From positions 1-64,000 of the forward strand of contig NZ_CABIKE010000009.1 in the NCBI RefSeq assembly GCF_902196135.1: a DNA stretch of 64,000 nt, read 5' to 3'. The stretch comes from Helicobacter suis (GTDB taxonomy: Bacteria; Campylobacterota; Campylobacteria; Campylobacterales; Helicobacteraceae). Each line of letters starts with the position of its first letter. Positions within the stretch are counted from its first letter, which is position 1. This document shows, in pieces, positions 1-9,408 of the stretch. Under the pieces are notes generated by a model. It did no database searches and was not told where the DNA came from. It saw only the letters and a list, made by a program, of their open reading frames with translations. A program made the position numbers and the translations under genes.

Positions 1-50
1 CCTGCAAGCTTAAGCTAAGCCGATCATTGCGTTAGAGGATTTGTACTAAA

Positions 51-69
51 CCCTGCTTTAAGCGCAGGG
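51..69 (+). repeat. Hairpin in the left-end non-coding region
   Basis: A 6-bp perfect stem (CCCTGC, 51-56; GCAGGG, 64-69) closes a 7-base loop and is followed at 75-78 by TCAA. A hairpin shortly before TCAA is the arrangement of right ends of ISHp608-type IS200/IS605 elements, so this may be the end of an element lying to the left of the window. There is no T-run after the stem, so it is not an ordinary intrinsic terminator. The rest of 1-352 shows no convincing gene on either strand and is A+T-rich. Confidence 0.35.
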
Positions 70-370
70 AAGTATCAAGCATAGAAAAATCTTAGGTCTA
101 TAAACCTTTCAATAAATCCCCAAATCTCTAAATTTATTTAAAAACCCTCCCTAGCTTTTTAACGCGGGTGGTGTTTTTAGATTTTAGGAGGCGTTGTATT
201 TGGCAGTTTTTGTTGCAATTTTAAGGCTTTTGCCTAAGAACTCTCTTGTAGCCATTTTTTAGCCTACTCTTTTGATTACAAAACAAATTTGCTAACTCAA
301 CAAGGATTTTTATCTAAATCAAATCCCCTATCTAAGCCCGTGCTTTGATTTTTTGGCTATAATGCCAGCG

Positions 371-1363
371 ATGAAATCACACGCCCCTCTTTTTTGTATG
401 TTGCTTTGCTCTCTTAGGGCTATGGATTTAACCCCCTATCATAAGCAATATATCCAGTTAGTAACTGAAGATGATGGCTATATCAACCCCTACATTGATC
501 GTTACTACACGGCAGGTACGCGTATTGGCTGGGTGAGTAAAGAATATAGCTATTTTAAGCGCAAATCTGCCATGTCTTGGGCACGCTTTGTAAGCCTGCA
601 GGGTAAAAAAAATCGCATGACTCGCTTTAATATCTATCTCACCCAAGACATGTACACCCCCACGCTTGCCCACCGCTTACTCACAAATATAGTTAAAGGC
701 GATCACCTCTATGGGGGTTGGTTGCGGCTTAATTTTGGTATTTTCCAAAGAAGCGCGCATGCTTTAGAACACACCAGTTTTTCTATTGGCATGGTTGGTC
801 CTGCCTCTTTAGCAGGCCCTACGCAAAATCTTATCCACACTTGGGGGCATGATCCTAAGTTTTTGGGCTGGAATACCCAAATTAAAAACGAATTTATCTT
901 TGAATTTAACTACACTTGGATTCAAAAACTTGATTTTTATAAAAGCCGTTATTTTAGTATTGACATGTTGCCCGCAGCTAGTTTTAGTTTGGGTAATGCC
1001 TTGACTAATTTTAACTTAGGGGCTACTTTGCGCATGGGTTATAACTTAGAGGCTGATTTTGGCCCTAATGAAATCCATAGCGGTTTTCCCGGAGGTGAGC
1101 CTTATAGTAACCGCTTAGCTTTTTATGTCTTTGTAGGGGCTATGGGGCAATTCCAGCCCTTAGATGTGTTTGTACAAGGCAATGATGCACAAACCAGAGG
1201 CATCACGCAATTACCCTATTTTCTCTATAACGCGCAGGTGGGAGTGGCTTTGCTCTATAAGGGCATGCGTTTTTGCTTTAGTGCGATCGATCTAAGTAAA
1301 ACTTTTAGAGATCAGAGCAGAAACCATAATATCGGTAGTATTGAATTGGATATTGCTTTTTAA
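371..1363 (+). CDS. lpxR: Lipid A 3'-O-deacylase LpxR
   Basis: Outer-membrane beta-barrel enzyme that removes the 3'-linked acyl chains of lipid A, giving the under-acylated lipid A typical of Helicobacter. The mature N-terminus has the family block with DDGY...DRYYTAGTRIGW (Asp and Thr of the active site), and mid-protein there is an HTWGHDPKFLGW segment followed by QIKNE, matching the conserved His and GW..Q..NE motif of LpxR. The last residue is Phe, as in many barrels. I start at 371 because MKS plus a hydrophobic run gives a plausible signal peptide; in-frame TTG 353 and ATG 362 are alternatives and no start has a clear Shine-Dalgarno. The next gene begins directly after the stop. H. pylori HP0694 is the likely counterpart. 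Confidence 0.85.
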   Translation: MKSHAPLFCMLLCSLRAMDLTPYHKQYIQLVTEDDGYINPYIDRYYTAGTRIGWVSKEYSYFKRKSAMSWARFVSLQGKKNRMTRFNIYLTQDMYTPTLAHRLLTNIVKGDHLYGGWLRLNFGIFQRSAHALEHTSFSIGMVGPASLAGPTQNLIHTWGHDPKFLGWNTQIKNEFIFEFNYTWIQKLDFYKSRYFSIDMLPAASFSLGNALTNFNLGATLRMGYNLEADFGPNEIHSGFPGGEPYSNRLAFYVFVGAMGQFQPLDVFVQGNDAQTRGITQLPYFLYNAQVGVALLYKGMRFCFSAIDLSKTFRDQSRNHNIGSIELDIAF

Positions 1364-2227
1364 ATGTCTAAAAAGATTGTCGTTATTTTACTAGGAGTGG
1401 GGGGGTTGTTAGCGGTTTTGCTATTTGGAGTGGGTTTAAAATTAAGCAGTGATATTAAACATAAATTAGAGGAAAGTTTAAACAATTTAGCCAAGCATAT
1501 ACACGCAATGCCCTTTACTTGCAAGGGTTTTAAAAATATTGTCTGTGAGAGTGCGGGTATTCATGGCCAAACGGGGGCAATTTTTCTAACTCTAGCTGAG
1601 GTTAAAACAAATGCCTTACAATTTAAATTAGACATCCCCAAGCTCTATGCTACTAAAACATGGATGCCAACAAGTGCGGGTTGTTTATTAGATTTAAGCC
1701 TACAAGACACGCTTGTAGAGCATAACACCTGCCATTTAAAAGGGCAACAAATTTCTTATAATCTGCTATTAGATGCCCGTTTAAAGGACGGGGATAAACC
1801 CTTAAATCTTAAAAATCTTTTAGGTTCTCAAGCCCAAACACAAAATGTAACAATCCTCGTTGAAAAATTAGGGGTTAAAACCTATTCTAAAGATTTTCGC
1901 TCTGTTCTTTACCCTCTTTTACAAAAAACAGGGGATATACACACCTCCCATTTTGACGCGCAAGCCTACAATAAAGCCCTAGAGGAAGTTGTGCGCTCTT
2001 TTAGGGGCACTGTGCTAGTTGGGCTATTAGTAGCCGGCTTACAAGGTGAAGCACAAGCAGCACAAGAACTTTCTAACCAATTACTAGCCTTTGCACAAAA
2101 CAAACGCGATCATGTAAGCTTTGAATTAGTGAATAAAAACGCTCCTTTTATACCTTTGCTAGATTTCATCCATGGCAAAAATTTATTAGATTATCTCCCG
2201 CATTTTTCTATTAAAGTGTTGCCATGA
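1364..2227 (+). CDS. Membrane-anchored protein of unknown function
   Basis: 287 residues. One N-terminal hydrophobic segment (about residues 4-26) anchors the protein, and the remainder is predicted to face the periplasm. It contains several Cys residues (CKGF, VCESAG, GCLLD, NTCHL) spaced as two possible disulfide pairs. I recognise no catalytic motif. It sits between lpxR and dgkA with zero spacing on the left and a 4-base ATGA overlap on the right, so it is co-translated with dgkA. H. pylori has an uncharacterised gene next to dgkA-gyrA (HP0699), probably the same protein; that link rests on position, not on a comparison I could run. Confidence 0.7.
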   Translation: MSKKIVVILLGVGGLLAVLLFGVGLKLSSDIKHKLEESLNNLAKHIHAMPFTCKGFKNIVCESAGIHGQTGAIFLTLAEVKTNALQFKLDIPKLYATKTWMPTSAGCLLDLSLQDTLVEHNTCHLKGQQISYNLLLDARLKDGDKPLNLKNLLGSQAQTQNVTILVEKLGVKTYSKDFRSVLYPLLQKTGDIHTSHFDAQAYNKALEEVVRSFRGTVLVGLLVAGLQGEAQAAQELSNQLLAFAQNKRDHVSFELVNKNAPFIPLLDFIHGKNLLDYLPHFSIKVLP

Positions 2228-2562
2228 AGCGCCTCTTGCTGGCATGGCTATACTCCAAAGATGGATTAAAGGCTGCCTTTAGCGAAGAGCCTGCTTTTAG
2301 ACAAGTGGTGTTTTTGTGCGGGATTAGCCTATTAGGGGCTTTTTTTTGCGCACATTCTTTTATCCAGTTTGTACTCTTAATTCTGCCCGGGGTACTCTCT
2401 GTGATTGTAGAGCTTCTTAATAGCGCGATTGAAAACGCGGTGGATTTTACAGGTACGCAAAAACACCCATTAGCCAAAAAAGCCAAAGACATGGGCTCAG
2501 CAGCGCAATTTGTGTGTTTGCTGTTTTTGGTGGGGGTTTGGGTGGGGTATTTTATTTTTTAG
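2224..2562 (+). CDS. dgkA: Diacylglycerol kinase
   Basis: Small integral-membrane kinase that phosphorylates diacylglycerol to phosphatidate in the inner membrane, recycling the diacylglycerol released when phospholipid head groups are used for envelope modification. 112 residues, the usual length. The signature with [12 protein letters not shown] (about residues 61-72) carries the catalytic Glu and Asn, and three hydrophobic segments are visible (about 32-50, 52-70, 93-112). It overlaps the upstream gene by ATGA and is followed 10 bases later by gyrA, as in H. pylori. Confidence 0.93.
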   Translation: MKRLLLAWLYSKDGLKAAFSEEPAFRQVVFLCGISLLGAFFCAHSFIQFVLLILPGVLSVIVELLNSAIENAVDFTGTQKHPLAKKAKDMGSAAQFVCLLFLVGVWVGYFIF

Positions 2563-2572
2563 AGAGGTTGCT

Positions 2573-4990
2573 ATGGAAGTGAAAGAAATTGTCATTGAGG
2601 AATCGTTAAAAGCCAGTTATTTAGATTACTCCATGAGCGTCATTGTAGGGCGTGCCCTGCCAGATGCACGCGATGGGTTAAAACCCGTACACCGGCGTAT
2701 CCTTTATGCCATGCACGAATTAGGCTTAGGGGCACGCGTGCCTTATAAAAAAAGTGCGCGTATTGTAGGCGATGTCATCGGTAAATACCACCCCCATGGC
2801 GATAGTGCAGTCTATGAGGCTTTAGTGCGCATGGCACAAGATTTTTCTATGCGTTTGCCTTTAGTAGATGGACAGGGTAATTTTGGCTCTATTGATGGGG
2901 ATAATGCGGCCGCAATGCGCTATACAGAGGCACGCATGGCAACTCCAAGTGAGGAACTTTTAAGAGATATTGATAAAGACACGGTAGATTTTAACGACAA
3001 TTATGATAACACCCTAAAAGAACCCGATGTTTTACCTAGTCGCCTACCTAATTTACTCATCAATGGCTCAAGCGGAATTGCTGTAGGCATGGCCACCTCT
3101 ATTCCTCCCCACCGCTTAGATGAAATTATAGAGGCTCTTATTTTTGTGCTAGAAAACCCGCAAGCTAGCTTGAGTGATATTTTAGATTTAATACCCGGTC
3201 CAGATTTTCCTACAGGCGGAATCATTTATGGCAAACAGGGCATTTTAGAGGCTTATAGTAGCGGGCGGGGGCGTATCCGCGTGCGGGCTAAAACCCGTTT
3301 AGAAAGAATAGAGGGGCACGAGAGTATCATCATTGAGGAAGTCCCCTACCAAACCAACAAGGCTAAACTTGTAGAACAGATTAGCGAACTAGCGCGCGAT
3401 AAAATTGTAGAGGGGATTTCTGAGGTACGCGATGAATCCGATCGAGAAGGGATTAGGGTTGTTATTGATCTAAAAAGAGAAGCCAACGCCCAGATTGTGC
3501 TTAACCAACTATATAAATCTAGTGGCATGGAAAGCACTTTTAGCATTATTTTACTGGCTATCCACAATAAAGAGCCCCGTATCTTTAATTTGCTTGAGTT
3601 GCTCAAACTCTTTTTAATGCACCGTAAAACTATTGTGATTCGCCGCACAATTTATGAATTAGAAAAAGCCAAAGCCCGTATCCACATTTTAGAGGGGTTA
3701 TTAGTTGCGCTGAAAAATAGCGAAGCTATAATTGATCTGATTAAAAAAAGTAGCGATACACATAGCGCTCAAGAGGCATTAATTCAAGCCCACCAACTAA
3801 GTCAAGAACAAAGCAAGGCGATTTTAGAAATGCGCTTGCAAAGATTAACCGGATTAGAGCAAGAAAAAATCTCTAAAGAACATGCCGAACTTCAGGCGAT
3901 CATTCAAGAATTACAGGCCATTTTAGAGCATGCCGACAAACTTAACAACCTCATCAAAGAGGAATTATTAGAGATCAAAGAAAAATTTAGCAGCCCGCGT
4001 AAAACCCAGATTGAAGAGGATTATGAAGCGCTAAGCGATGAGGATTTAATCGCCCGTGAGGATATGGTGGTTACACTAAGCCATAGGGGCTATGCTAAAC
4101 GCATGCCCTTAAAAATCTATGAACAACAAAAACGCGGGGGCAAGGGCAAAATCTCGGGAAACACCCATGAAGATGACTTTATAGAGTTTTTCTTTAGCGC
4201 TAACACCCATGATATTATCCTTTTTATCACAGATAAAGGGCAACTTTACTGGCTTAAAGTTTATAAAATCCCTGAAATGGGGCGTAATGCCATAGGTAAG
4301 GCCTTAGTTAATCTCATTGATATAGCACCGGGGGAAAAAATCTGTGCCATTCTCTCTACCCCGGATTTTAGCCCGGATAAATTTTTAGTTTTCTTTACTA
4401 AAAAGGGCATGATCAAGCGCACACAGCTTAGCGCCTTTGGACGGGTGCGCATAGGGGTGCGATCCATTGAGCTAAAAGAAGGCGATGCACTTGTAACCGC
4501 ACAGATACTTGAGCATGAAAATCAAGAATTATTCATGGCCACAGCTAAGGGGATGTGTATTCGCTTTAAGGCTAGTGGGGTAAGAGATATGGGACGGACA
4601 GCTATGGGAGTGATTGGTATGCGCTTAAAAGAGGGGGATTTTGTCATTGGGGCTAGCATAGCACTTAGCGATCAACACAAACTTTTAACCATTAGTTCTA
4701 AGGGCATGGGCAAACAAACTTTAATAGGGGCTTATCGCCTGCAAAATAGGGGAGGTTTAGGCGTGATTGGGGCTAAACTCACGCCTAAAACGGGGAATTT
4801 AGTAGCCATTGTGCATGTAGATGAGGGGCAAGATTTAATGCTTTTGACTAAAAATGGAAAGATGATTCGCATGCCAATGGATAGTATCCGTGAGACAGGA
4901 CGCCATGCAAGTGGGGTTAAGCTTGTAAGCGTGGAGGGCGATGGGGTGGTGTATGCTAATACCTGCCCTAAAGAGAATGAAGTGGAGTAG
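2573..4990 (+). CDS. gyrA: DNA gyrase subunit A
   Basis: Breakage-reunion subunit of gyrase, 805 residues from ATG 2573, which is preceded by AGAGAGG and gives the normal MEVKE start; an open frame extends 63 bases further into dgkA but is not needed. Catalytic Tyr117 lies in AMRYTEARM, the winged-helix region carries HPHGD at 73-77, and the GyrA-box [11 protein letters not shown] opens the C-terminal DNA-wrapping domain of beta-pinwheel repeats. Quinolone-determining positions (E. coli 83 and 87) are Ser78 and Glu82; H. pylori usually has Asn87 and Asp91 there, so both differ. The 3' end overlaps the next gene by 14 bases. Confidence 0.98.
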   Translation: MEVKEIVIEESLKASYLDYSMSVIVGRALPDARDGLKPVHRRILYAMHELGLGARVPYKKSARIVGDVIGKYHPHGDSAVYEALVRMAQDFSMRLPLVDGQGNFGSIDGDNAAAMRYTEARMATPSEELLRDIDKDTVDFNDNYDNTLKEPDVLPSRLPNLLINGSSGIAVGMATSIPPHRLDEIIEALIFVLENPQASLSDILDLIPGPDFPTGGIIYGKQGILEAYSSGRGRIRVRAKTRLERIEGHESIIIEEVPYQTNKAKLVEQISELARDKIVEGISEVRDESDREGIRVVIDLKREANAQIVLNQLYKSSGMESTFSIILLAIHNKEPRIFNLLELLKLFLMHRKTIVIRRTIYELEKAKARIHILEGLLVALKNSEAIIDLIKKSSDTHSAQEALIQAHQLSQEQSKAILEMRLQRLTGLEQEKISKEHAELQAIIQELQAILEHADKLNNLIKEELLEIKEKFSSPRKTQIEEDYEALSDEDLIAREDMVVTLSHRGYAKRMPLKIYEQQKRGGKGKISGNTHEDDFIEFFFSANTHDIILFITDKGQLYWLKVYKIPEMGRNAIGKALVNLIDIAPGEKICAILSTPDFSPDKFLVFFTKKGMIKRTQLSAFGRVRIGVRSIELKEGDALVTAQILEHENQELFMATAKGMCIRFKASGVRDMGRTAMGVIGMRLKEGDFVIGASIALSDQHKLLTISSKGMGKQTLIGAYRLQNRGGLGVIGAKLTPKTGNLVAIVHVDEGQDLMLLTKNGKMIRMPMDSIRETGRHASGVKLVSVEGDGVVYANTCPKENEVE

Positions 4991-5381
4991 TCTTTTTATG
5001 CTACTTTGCCACACTCTTTTGGGGCAAGAATTTATGATTTCTTATGCCATGCAGGTGCAAAATGGAATTGCTACCCGTGCTAGCTTTGGTTTTAGCCGGG
5101 CTTTAAAAGAACATGCGAGTAAAAAGAGTTTTAGCTGTGAAATCCCTATTAAAGAGACTACACTCTCCTCCAAACAAAAACCCTTTTTACTAGATATTTT
5201 GCTACAAACTTACCAAGATCAGGTAGTGGATTGTTTGTATAAAGGAGAGGTACAAGTACAAAGTAGCGGATTTAACACCCATTTTCAAAACCAAAATAAC
5301 ACCACTTTGCGCATCATTGCGCCTGCTAATGTGCATTTAGAGGGGGCTTTGTTAGTGCTTGAAGTTTATTTAAGGAGATAG
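4977..5381 (+). CDS. Small exported protein of unknown function
   Basis: 134 residues from ATG 4977, overlapping the end of gyrA. Residues 1-16 form a short Sec-type signal peptide ([16 protein letters not shown]). The mature part has two Cys that could pair and a beta-rich pattern, with no motif I can name. The gene lies between gyrA and flgR, the place of HP0702 in H. pylori. The stop is followed one base later by the flgR start codon, so translation of flgR is coupled to it. Confidence 0.75.
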   Translation: MKWSSLFMLLCHTLLGQEFMISYAMQVQNGIATRASFGFSRALKEHASKKSFSCEIPIKETTLSSKQKPFLLDILLQTYQDQVVDCLYKGEVQVQSSGFNTHFQNQNNTTLRIIAPANVHLEGALLVLEVYLRR

Positions 5382-5382
5382 C

Positions 5383-6519
5383 ATGAAAATTGCCATCGTA
5401 GAGGATGATATTAACATGCGCAAGAGTTTAGAGCTCTTTTTTAGTGATCAAGAGGATTTGGAGGTGGTGGCTTTTAAAGGACCTAAGGAGGCGCTTAAGG
5501 CTTTAGATGAGAGTTTTGAGCTCATCATTACAGATATTAACATGCCCCAAATGGACGGGCTAGAATTTTTGCGCCATTTGGAGGGGCGTTATGAGGCCAT
5601 TGTGATTACAGGCAATGCTACCCTTAATAAAGCCATTGAGTCTATCCGTTTGGGGGTGAAAGATTTTTTCCAAAAGCCTTTTAAGCCGGAACTGCTCTTA
5701 GAATCTATCTATCGCAGTAAAAGAGTACTAGAGTTTCATAAAAATAAACCCAAACAAAAGCCTTCTAAAGAATTTTTCATCGCTTCCTCTCAAGCCCTAG
5801 AGGCCGTGCAAAGACAAGCTTTAAAAGCAGCAGTTACAGATGCTAGCGTGTTTTTACAAGGCCCTAGCGGGGTGGGTAAGGAAGTTTTTGCCCGCTTTAT
5901 CCACACCCATTCTAAACGCGCTAAAGAGCCTTTTATGGCTATTAATATGGCTGCTATCCCTGAACACCTTTTAGAATCCGAGCTTTTTGGCTATGAAAAG
6001 GGGGCTTTCACCGATGCCACAGCGACAAAGCCCGGTTTATTTGAAATGGCGCATAAGGGGAGTGTGTTTTTAGATGAAATTAGTGAAATGCCTTTAAAAC
6101 TACAAAGCAAACTTTTACGGGTGATTCAAGAAAGAGAGCTGATGCGGCTTGGGAGTAATAAAACTATTAAAGTTGATTTGCGCTTTATTGCAGCCACAAA
6201 TACTAATATCCAAGAAAAGATCGCGGCTAAAGAATTTCGCGAGGATCTCTTTTTTCGCCTACAAACCATTCCGCTAAATATCCCCCCACTTAAAGAGCGC
6301 AAAGAGGAGATCTTACCCTTAGCCGAGTGGAAACTTAAAGAAGTACTGCAGGTTTATAATTTGGGGCAGAAACATTTTTCTAAAGGTGCGCAGGAGTGTT
6401 TGCTTAATTACACTTGGCATGGTAATATCCGCGAGTTGCTCTCAGTAGTAGAGAGGGCAGCTATTTTAAGCGAGGGGGAGAGTATTAGTGAGAAAGATTT
6501 ATTTTTGGAGCGGAGTTAA
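5383..6519 (+). CDS. flgR: Flagellar sigma-54 response regulator FlgR
   Basis: NtrC-family activator that, after phosphorylation by FlgS, drives sigma-54 transcription of rod, hook and hook-associated genes. Receiver domain 1-115 with acidic pocket Asp8/Asp9, phospho-acceptor Asp51 and Lys98. AAA+ domain from about 133 with Walker A GPSGVGKE (160-167), sigma-54 contact loop GAFTDA (207-212), and a Walker B with VFLDEIS. The protein stops at residue 378, a few residues after the NIREL segment, with no Fis-type helix-turn-helix. This lack is known for H. pylori FlgR, which activates from solution. AAGGAG lies 8 bases upstream of the ATG. flgL at 59314 carries a matching promoter. Confidence 0.96.
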   Translation: MKIAIVEDDINMRKSLELFFSDQEDLEVVAFKGPKEALKALDESFELIITDINMPQMDGLEFLRHLEGRYEAIVITGNATLNKAIESIRLGVKDFFQKPFKPELLLESIYRSKRVLEFHKNKPKQKPSKEFFIASSQALEAVQRQALKAAVTDASVFLQGPSGVGKEVFARFIHTHSKRAKEPFMAINMAAIPEHLLESELFGYEKGAFTDATATKPGLFEMAHKGSVFLDEISEMPLKLQSKLLRVIQERELMRLGSNKTIKVDLRFIAATNTNIQEKIAAKEFREDLFFRLQTIPLNIPPLKERKEEILPLAEWKLKEVLQVYNLGQKHFSKGAQECLLNYTWHGNIRELLSVVERAAILSEGESISEKDLFLERS

Positions 6520-6571
6520 CTTTTTTGTGCTATTAGGTAAGCGCCTTTTATTCTTTAAGCAAGGAGATTAA

Positions 6572-7417
6572 GTGGAATTTGTAACTTTAAACAATGGAGT
6601 GAAAATCCCTATTTTAGGTTTTGGGGTGTTTCAAATCCCAGATGATGCCTGTGAAAAGGCCGTTTTAGAAGCCATTGAATGCGGGTATCGTTTGATTGAC
6701 ACCGCACAGATGTATCAAAATGAGAAGGGGGTGGGCTCTGCGGTTAAAAAAACCAGTGTACCCCGTGAGGAGCTTTTTATCACCACTAAGGTTTGGTTTA
6801 GTAATGCCGGGGAAAAGAAAGCTAAGGCGTCTGTAGAATGCTCTTTAAGAGAAATGCAATTAGACTATCTAGATTTAGTGTTGATTCACCAACCCTTTAA
6901 TGATTATTACGGGACTTACCGCGCCCTTGAAGATCTTTATAAAGAGGGCAAACTTAAATGCATTGGGGTGAGTAATTTTTACCCCGATCGCCTTGCGGAT
7001 TTAGTTAGTTTCACCCAAGTAGTCCCTGCCATTAATCAAATTGAGATCAACCCCTTCAACCAGCAAATTAAGGCCCAAGAAACCATGCAAAAATATAAAG
7101 TTCAGCCACAGGCTTGGGGACCTTTTGCAGAAGGGCGCAACAACATCTTTAACCACCCCACCCTCCAAAAGATCGCAAATAAGCACAATAAAAGTATCGC
7201 TCAGGTGATCTTACGCTGGCTAGTGCAAAGAGAAATTGTGGTTTTATTTAAGTCGGATAAAAAAGCAAGAATGATTGAAAATAGCCAGATTTTTGATTTC
7301 AGCCTCCCCTCTGAGGATATGGAAACTATCGCGCAGATGGATCAGCAACAAAGCGCCTTTTTTGATCACCGCGATCCAGGCGCACTAGAGTTTTTAAAAA
7401 CTTTACCCACCGTTTAA
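6572..7417 (+). CDS. Aldo/keto reductase
   Basis: Cytosolic NADPH-dependent reductase of the AKR superfamily, 281 residues. The catalytic tetrad is complete: Asp43 and Tyr48 (LIDTAQMYQNE), Lys73 (TTKVW), His106 (LIHQPF). The strand-4 NQIEINPF block and the C-terminal cofactor region with FKSDKKARMIEN are present; the last replaces the usual IPKS/R. The start is GTG 6572 preceded by AAGGAG at optimal spacing. It probably corresponds to the single AKR of H. pylori (HP1193), which acts on aldehydes. The substrate cannot be read from sequence. The neighbours flgR and cysK are unrelated in function. Confidence 0.9.
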   Translation: MEFVTLNNGVKIPILGFGVFQIPDDACEKAVLEAIECGYRLIDTAQMYQNEKGVGSAVKKTSVPREELFITTKVWFSNAGEKKAKASVECSLREMQLDYLDLVLIHQPFNDYYGTYRALEDLYKEGKLKCIGVSNFYPDRLADLVSFTQVVPAINQIEINPFNQQIKAQETMQKYKVQPQAWGPFAEGRNNIFNHPTLQKIANKHNKSIAQVILRWLVQREIVVLFKSDKKARMIENSQIFDFSLPSEDMETIAQMDQQQSAFFDHRDPGALEFLKTLPTV

Positions 7418-7426
7418 GGATTTTGC

Positions 7427-8350
7427 ATGATTTATCAAAACGCTTTAGAACTCATTGGCGATACACCCATTTTAAAAACAAATCACCTTTTAGAAGCGGG
7501 TGCGGCTAGTTTATTTGTTAAGCTAGAAAAATTTAACCCGGGGGGTAGTGTAAAAGATCGCGCGGCTTTAGGGATGATTGAGCAGGCAGAAAAAGAGGGG
7601 CGGCTTAAAAAGGGAATGACCATTATTGAACCCACTAGTGGCAATACAGGCATTGCTCTAGCTTTAATGGGCTTACTTAAGGGTTATAAAGTGATGATTG
7701 TGATGCCAGATACCATGAGTGTAGAACGCCGTGAACTCATTAGGGCTTATGGCGCTGAGTTGATTTTAACGCCCGGATCACAAGGCACCAAGGGGGCAAT
7801 TGATAAGGCTTTAGCAATAGGAAAACAAGAGGGCTATTTTATCCCACAGCAATTTGAAAACCCGGCTAACCCTCAAAAACACTACAACACCACCGCAGAA
7901 GAGATTTTAAAAGATTTACCTAAAGTAGATGCGGTGGTTTTTGGTGTGGGCACAGGAGGCACGATTGCAGGGGTGGGGCGCAAATTTAAAGAGAAAAACC
8001 ACCCTGCCCAAATTATCGCAGTAGAACCCGCACAATCGCCCATTTTAAGCGGGGGTAAACACAGCCCCCATAAAATACAGGGTATTGGCGTAGGATTTGT
8101 ACCGGCTAATTATGATAAAGCGGTAGTAGATGGAGTGATTGCTGTAGATGAGCGCGATGCAGCACATACGGCTAGGCTTTTTGGGGAAAAAGAGGGGATT
8201 TTAGTAGGAATCTCCTCAGGGGCAGCTATTTTTGCAGGGATGCAAGTAGCGCGCCAACTTGGCAAGGATAAATTAGTACTTGCCCTAGCACCCGATGGGG
8301 GAGAGAAATACCTTTCAACTGGACTTTATGATGCTGGATCTGCGCTATAG
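7427..8350 (+). CDS. cysK: Cysteine synthase (O-acetylserine sulfhydrylase)
   Basis: Pyridoxal-phosphate enzyme making L-cysteine from O-acetylserine and sulfide. 307 residues. Schiff-base Lys43 lies in NPGGSVKDR, the substrate loop is PTSGNTG (about 70-76), and the phosphate-binding loop is [10 protein letters not shown] (about 176-185). The [10 protein letters not shown] segment is typical of CysK rather than of cystathionine beta-synthase. The last 20 bases overlap cysE, so the two steps of cysteine synthesis are coupled. The H. pylori relative (HP0107) has been linked to reverse transsulfuration; the overlap with cysE here favours the classical role. Confidence 0.93.
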   Translation: MIYQNALELIGDTPILKTNHLLEAGAASLFVKLEKFNPGGSVKDRAALGMIEQAEKEGRLKKGMTIIEPTSGNTGIALALMGLLKGYKVMIVMPDTMSVERRELIRAYGAELILTPGSQGTKGAIDKALAIGKQEGYFIPQQFENPANPQKHYNTTAEEILKDLPKVDAVVFGVGTGGTIAGVGRKFKEKNHPAQIIAVEPAQSPILSGGKHSPHKIQGIGVGFVPANYDKAVVDGVIAVDERDAAHTARLFGEKEGILVGISSGAAIFAGMQVARQLGKDKLVLALAPDGGEKYLSTGLYDAGSAL

Positions 8351-8861
8351 TTTAGAGCGCGCTTTACAACAAGACCCAGCCGCCCGCAATAAGTGGGAGG
8401 TTTTATTGCTTTATCCGGGCGTGCATGCGCTTTTAGCCCATCGCCTAGCCCACGCCCTTCATAAACGCCGATTTTACTTTTTAGCCCGTGCACTCTCGCA
8501 ATTTGCGCGCTTTTTAACCGGGATAGAAATCCACCCGGGGGCACAAATCGGGCGCGGGCTTTTTATTGATCATGGCATGGGTGTGGTGATTGGCGAAACC
8601 ACACAAATTGGCAATGATGTTACGATCTATCATGGCGTAACTTTAGGTGGTACGGGTAAACATAAAGGCAAACGCCACCCAACTTTGGGTAATCGTGTAG
8701 TGGTGGGGGCGGGGGCTAAGGTTTTGGGGGCAGTGGTGATTGGAGATGATGTTAAGATTGGGGCTAATGCGGTGGTGCTCTTTGATTTGCCGCGTGGATC
8801 AACAGCAGTTGGCATGAAAGCCAAATTAATAGATAAAACAAATGCAGGAGATGAGGAGTGA
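8331..8861 (+). CDS. cysE: Serine O-acetyltransferase
   Basis: Makes O-acetylserine from serine and acetyl-CoA, the substrate of CysK. 176 residues from ATG 8331 ([12 protein letters not shown], the normal epsilonproteobacterial start). Short N-terminal helical domain, then a left-handed beta-helix of hexapeptide repeats with [19 protein letters not shown] and the catalytic His blocks IDHGMG and [11 protein letters not shown]. It is much shorter than enterobacterial CysE (about 270), as usual in this group. It overlaps cysK by 20 bases; its own stop TGA touches the ATG of a tiny unknown ORF. Confidence 0.95.
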   Translation: MLDLRYSLERALQQDPAARNKWEVLLLYPGVHALLAHRLAHALHKRRFYFLARALSQFARFLTGIEIHPGAQIGRGLFIDHGMGVVIGETTQIGNDVTIYHGVTLGGTGKHKGKRHPTLGNRVVVGAGAKVLGAVVIGDDVKIGANAVVLFDLPRGSTAVGMKAKLIDKTNAGDEE

Positions 8862-8999
8862 ATGGGTAAAGGTGCGGGGAATGCTATAAATCTGGAGAAA
8901 AACTTTCTTGAAAGATATATTTGTGAAAAACGCAGGGAGTATTATATAAAACACCCAATATACTTAAAAATAGGACTAAAGGGGAGGCATCACACTTAA
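8862..8999 (+). CDS. Tiny ORF directly after cysE, unknown
   Basis: 45 codons starting at an ATG that directly follows the TGA of cysE. The product is basic (EKRREYYIKHP) with no signal peptide or membrane segment, and I recognise no family. It marks the switch from the conserved cysK-cysE pair into the degraded accessory segment, so it may be a fragment of a longer lost gene. The only support for translation is coupling to cysE and an AGGAG within the cysE end. Confidence 0.35.
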   Translation: MGKGAGNAINLEKNFLERYICEKRREYYIKHPIYLKIGLKGRHHT

Positions 9000-9037
9000 T
9001 GTTTAGATAATCGCGGGCTTGATAAACATCCACATTC

Positions 9038-9388
9038 TTATTTATTTTGAGATGTTAGGATGTTTAAGATGATTGTGTAGGTTTTAGGGTAGTGTCTCTC
9101 AAGTGTTCCATGTATAGCTGTCATATCGCGTAAAAATTCTAAAATGTCTTTATCCCTTTTGGCTATTTCTTTTAACATTTTTCTTATTTCTGGATATTGC
9201 GTCTTATTAACAAAGTCTAAAACCGCTGGATGATTTGGCGGGAGATTTGAGGCGGCTTGGGGATATATGCGTTTGATCATTTCTTTTAAATAATAACGAT
9301 AAGACTCTGTAGTGAACTCGTGGCCTGTAAATTCGGGTAATCCTTCTATCTGTGTGGAATGTATATCGGTTTTATGTGGCTTTTTCAC
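9038..9388 (-). CDS. Hypothetical helical protein in phage-like segment
   Basis: 116 residues from GTG 9388. Charged helices without signal or membrane segment; a PQAASNLPPNHPAVLDF region sits mid-protein. The frame stays open upstream of the GTG with a plausible Lys-rich stretch, so the real start may be lost and the gene truncated. It is convergent to no neighbour and overlaps head-to-head the open frame of the toxin-like remnant on the other strand. I do not recognise the family. Its composition resembles coding sequence better than a random antisense frame. Confidence 0.45.
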   Translation of the reverse strand: MKKPHKTDIHSTQIEGLPEFTGHEFTTESYRYYLKEMIKRIYPQAASNLPPNHPAVLDFVNKTQYPEIRKMLKEIAKRDKDILEFLRDMTAIHGTLERHYPKTYTIILNILTSQNK

Positions 9389-9408
9389 TAGATACTTCTT
9401 TATTTCTT

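Noticed and set aside
1-34. End of a coding region at the left edge
   Set aside because: A frame stops at the TAG of 33-35, but ten codons without a recognisable pattern do not support a gene.
3001-4467. Long antisense open frames opposite gyrA
   Set aside because: They follow the codon-position pattern of the sense gene, have no ribosome sites, and encode Ser/Arg-rich noise; similar shadows occur opposite clpA, nuo, dpp and obg genes.
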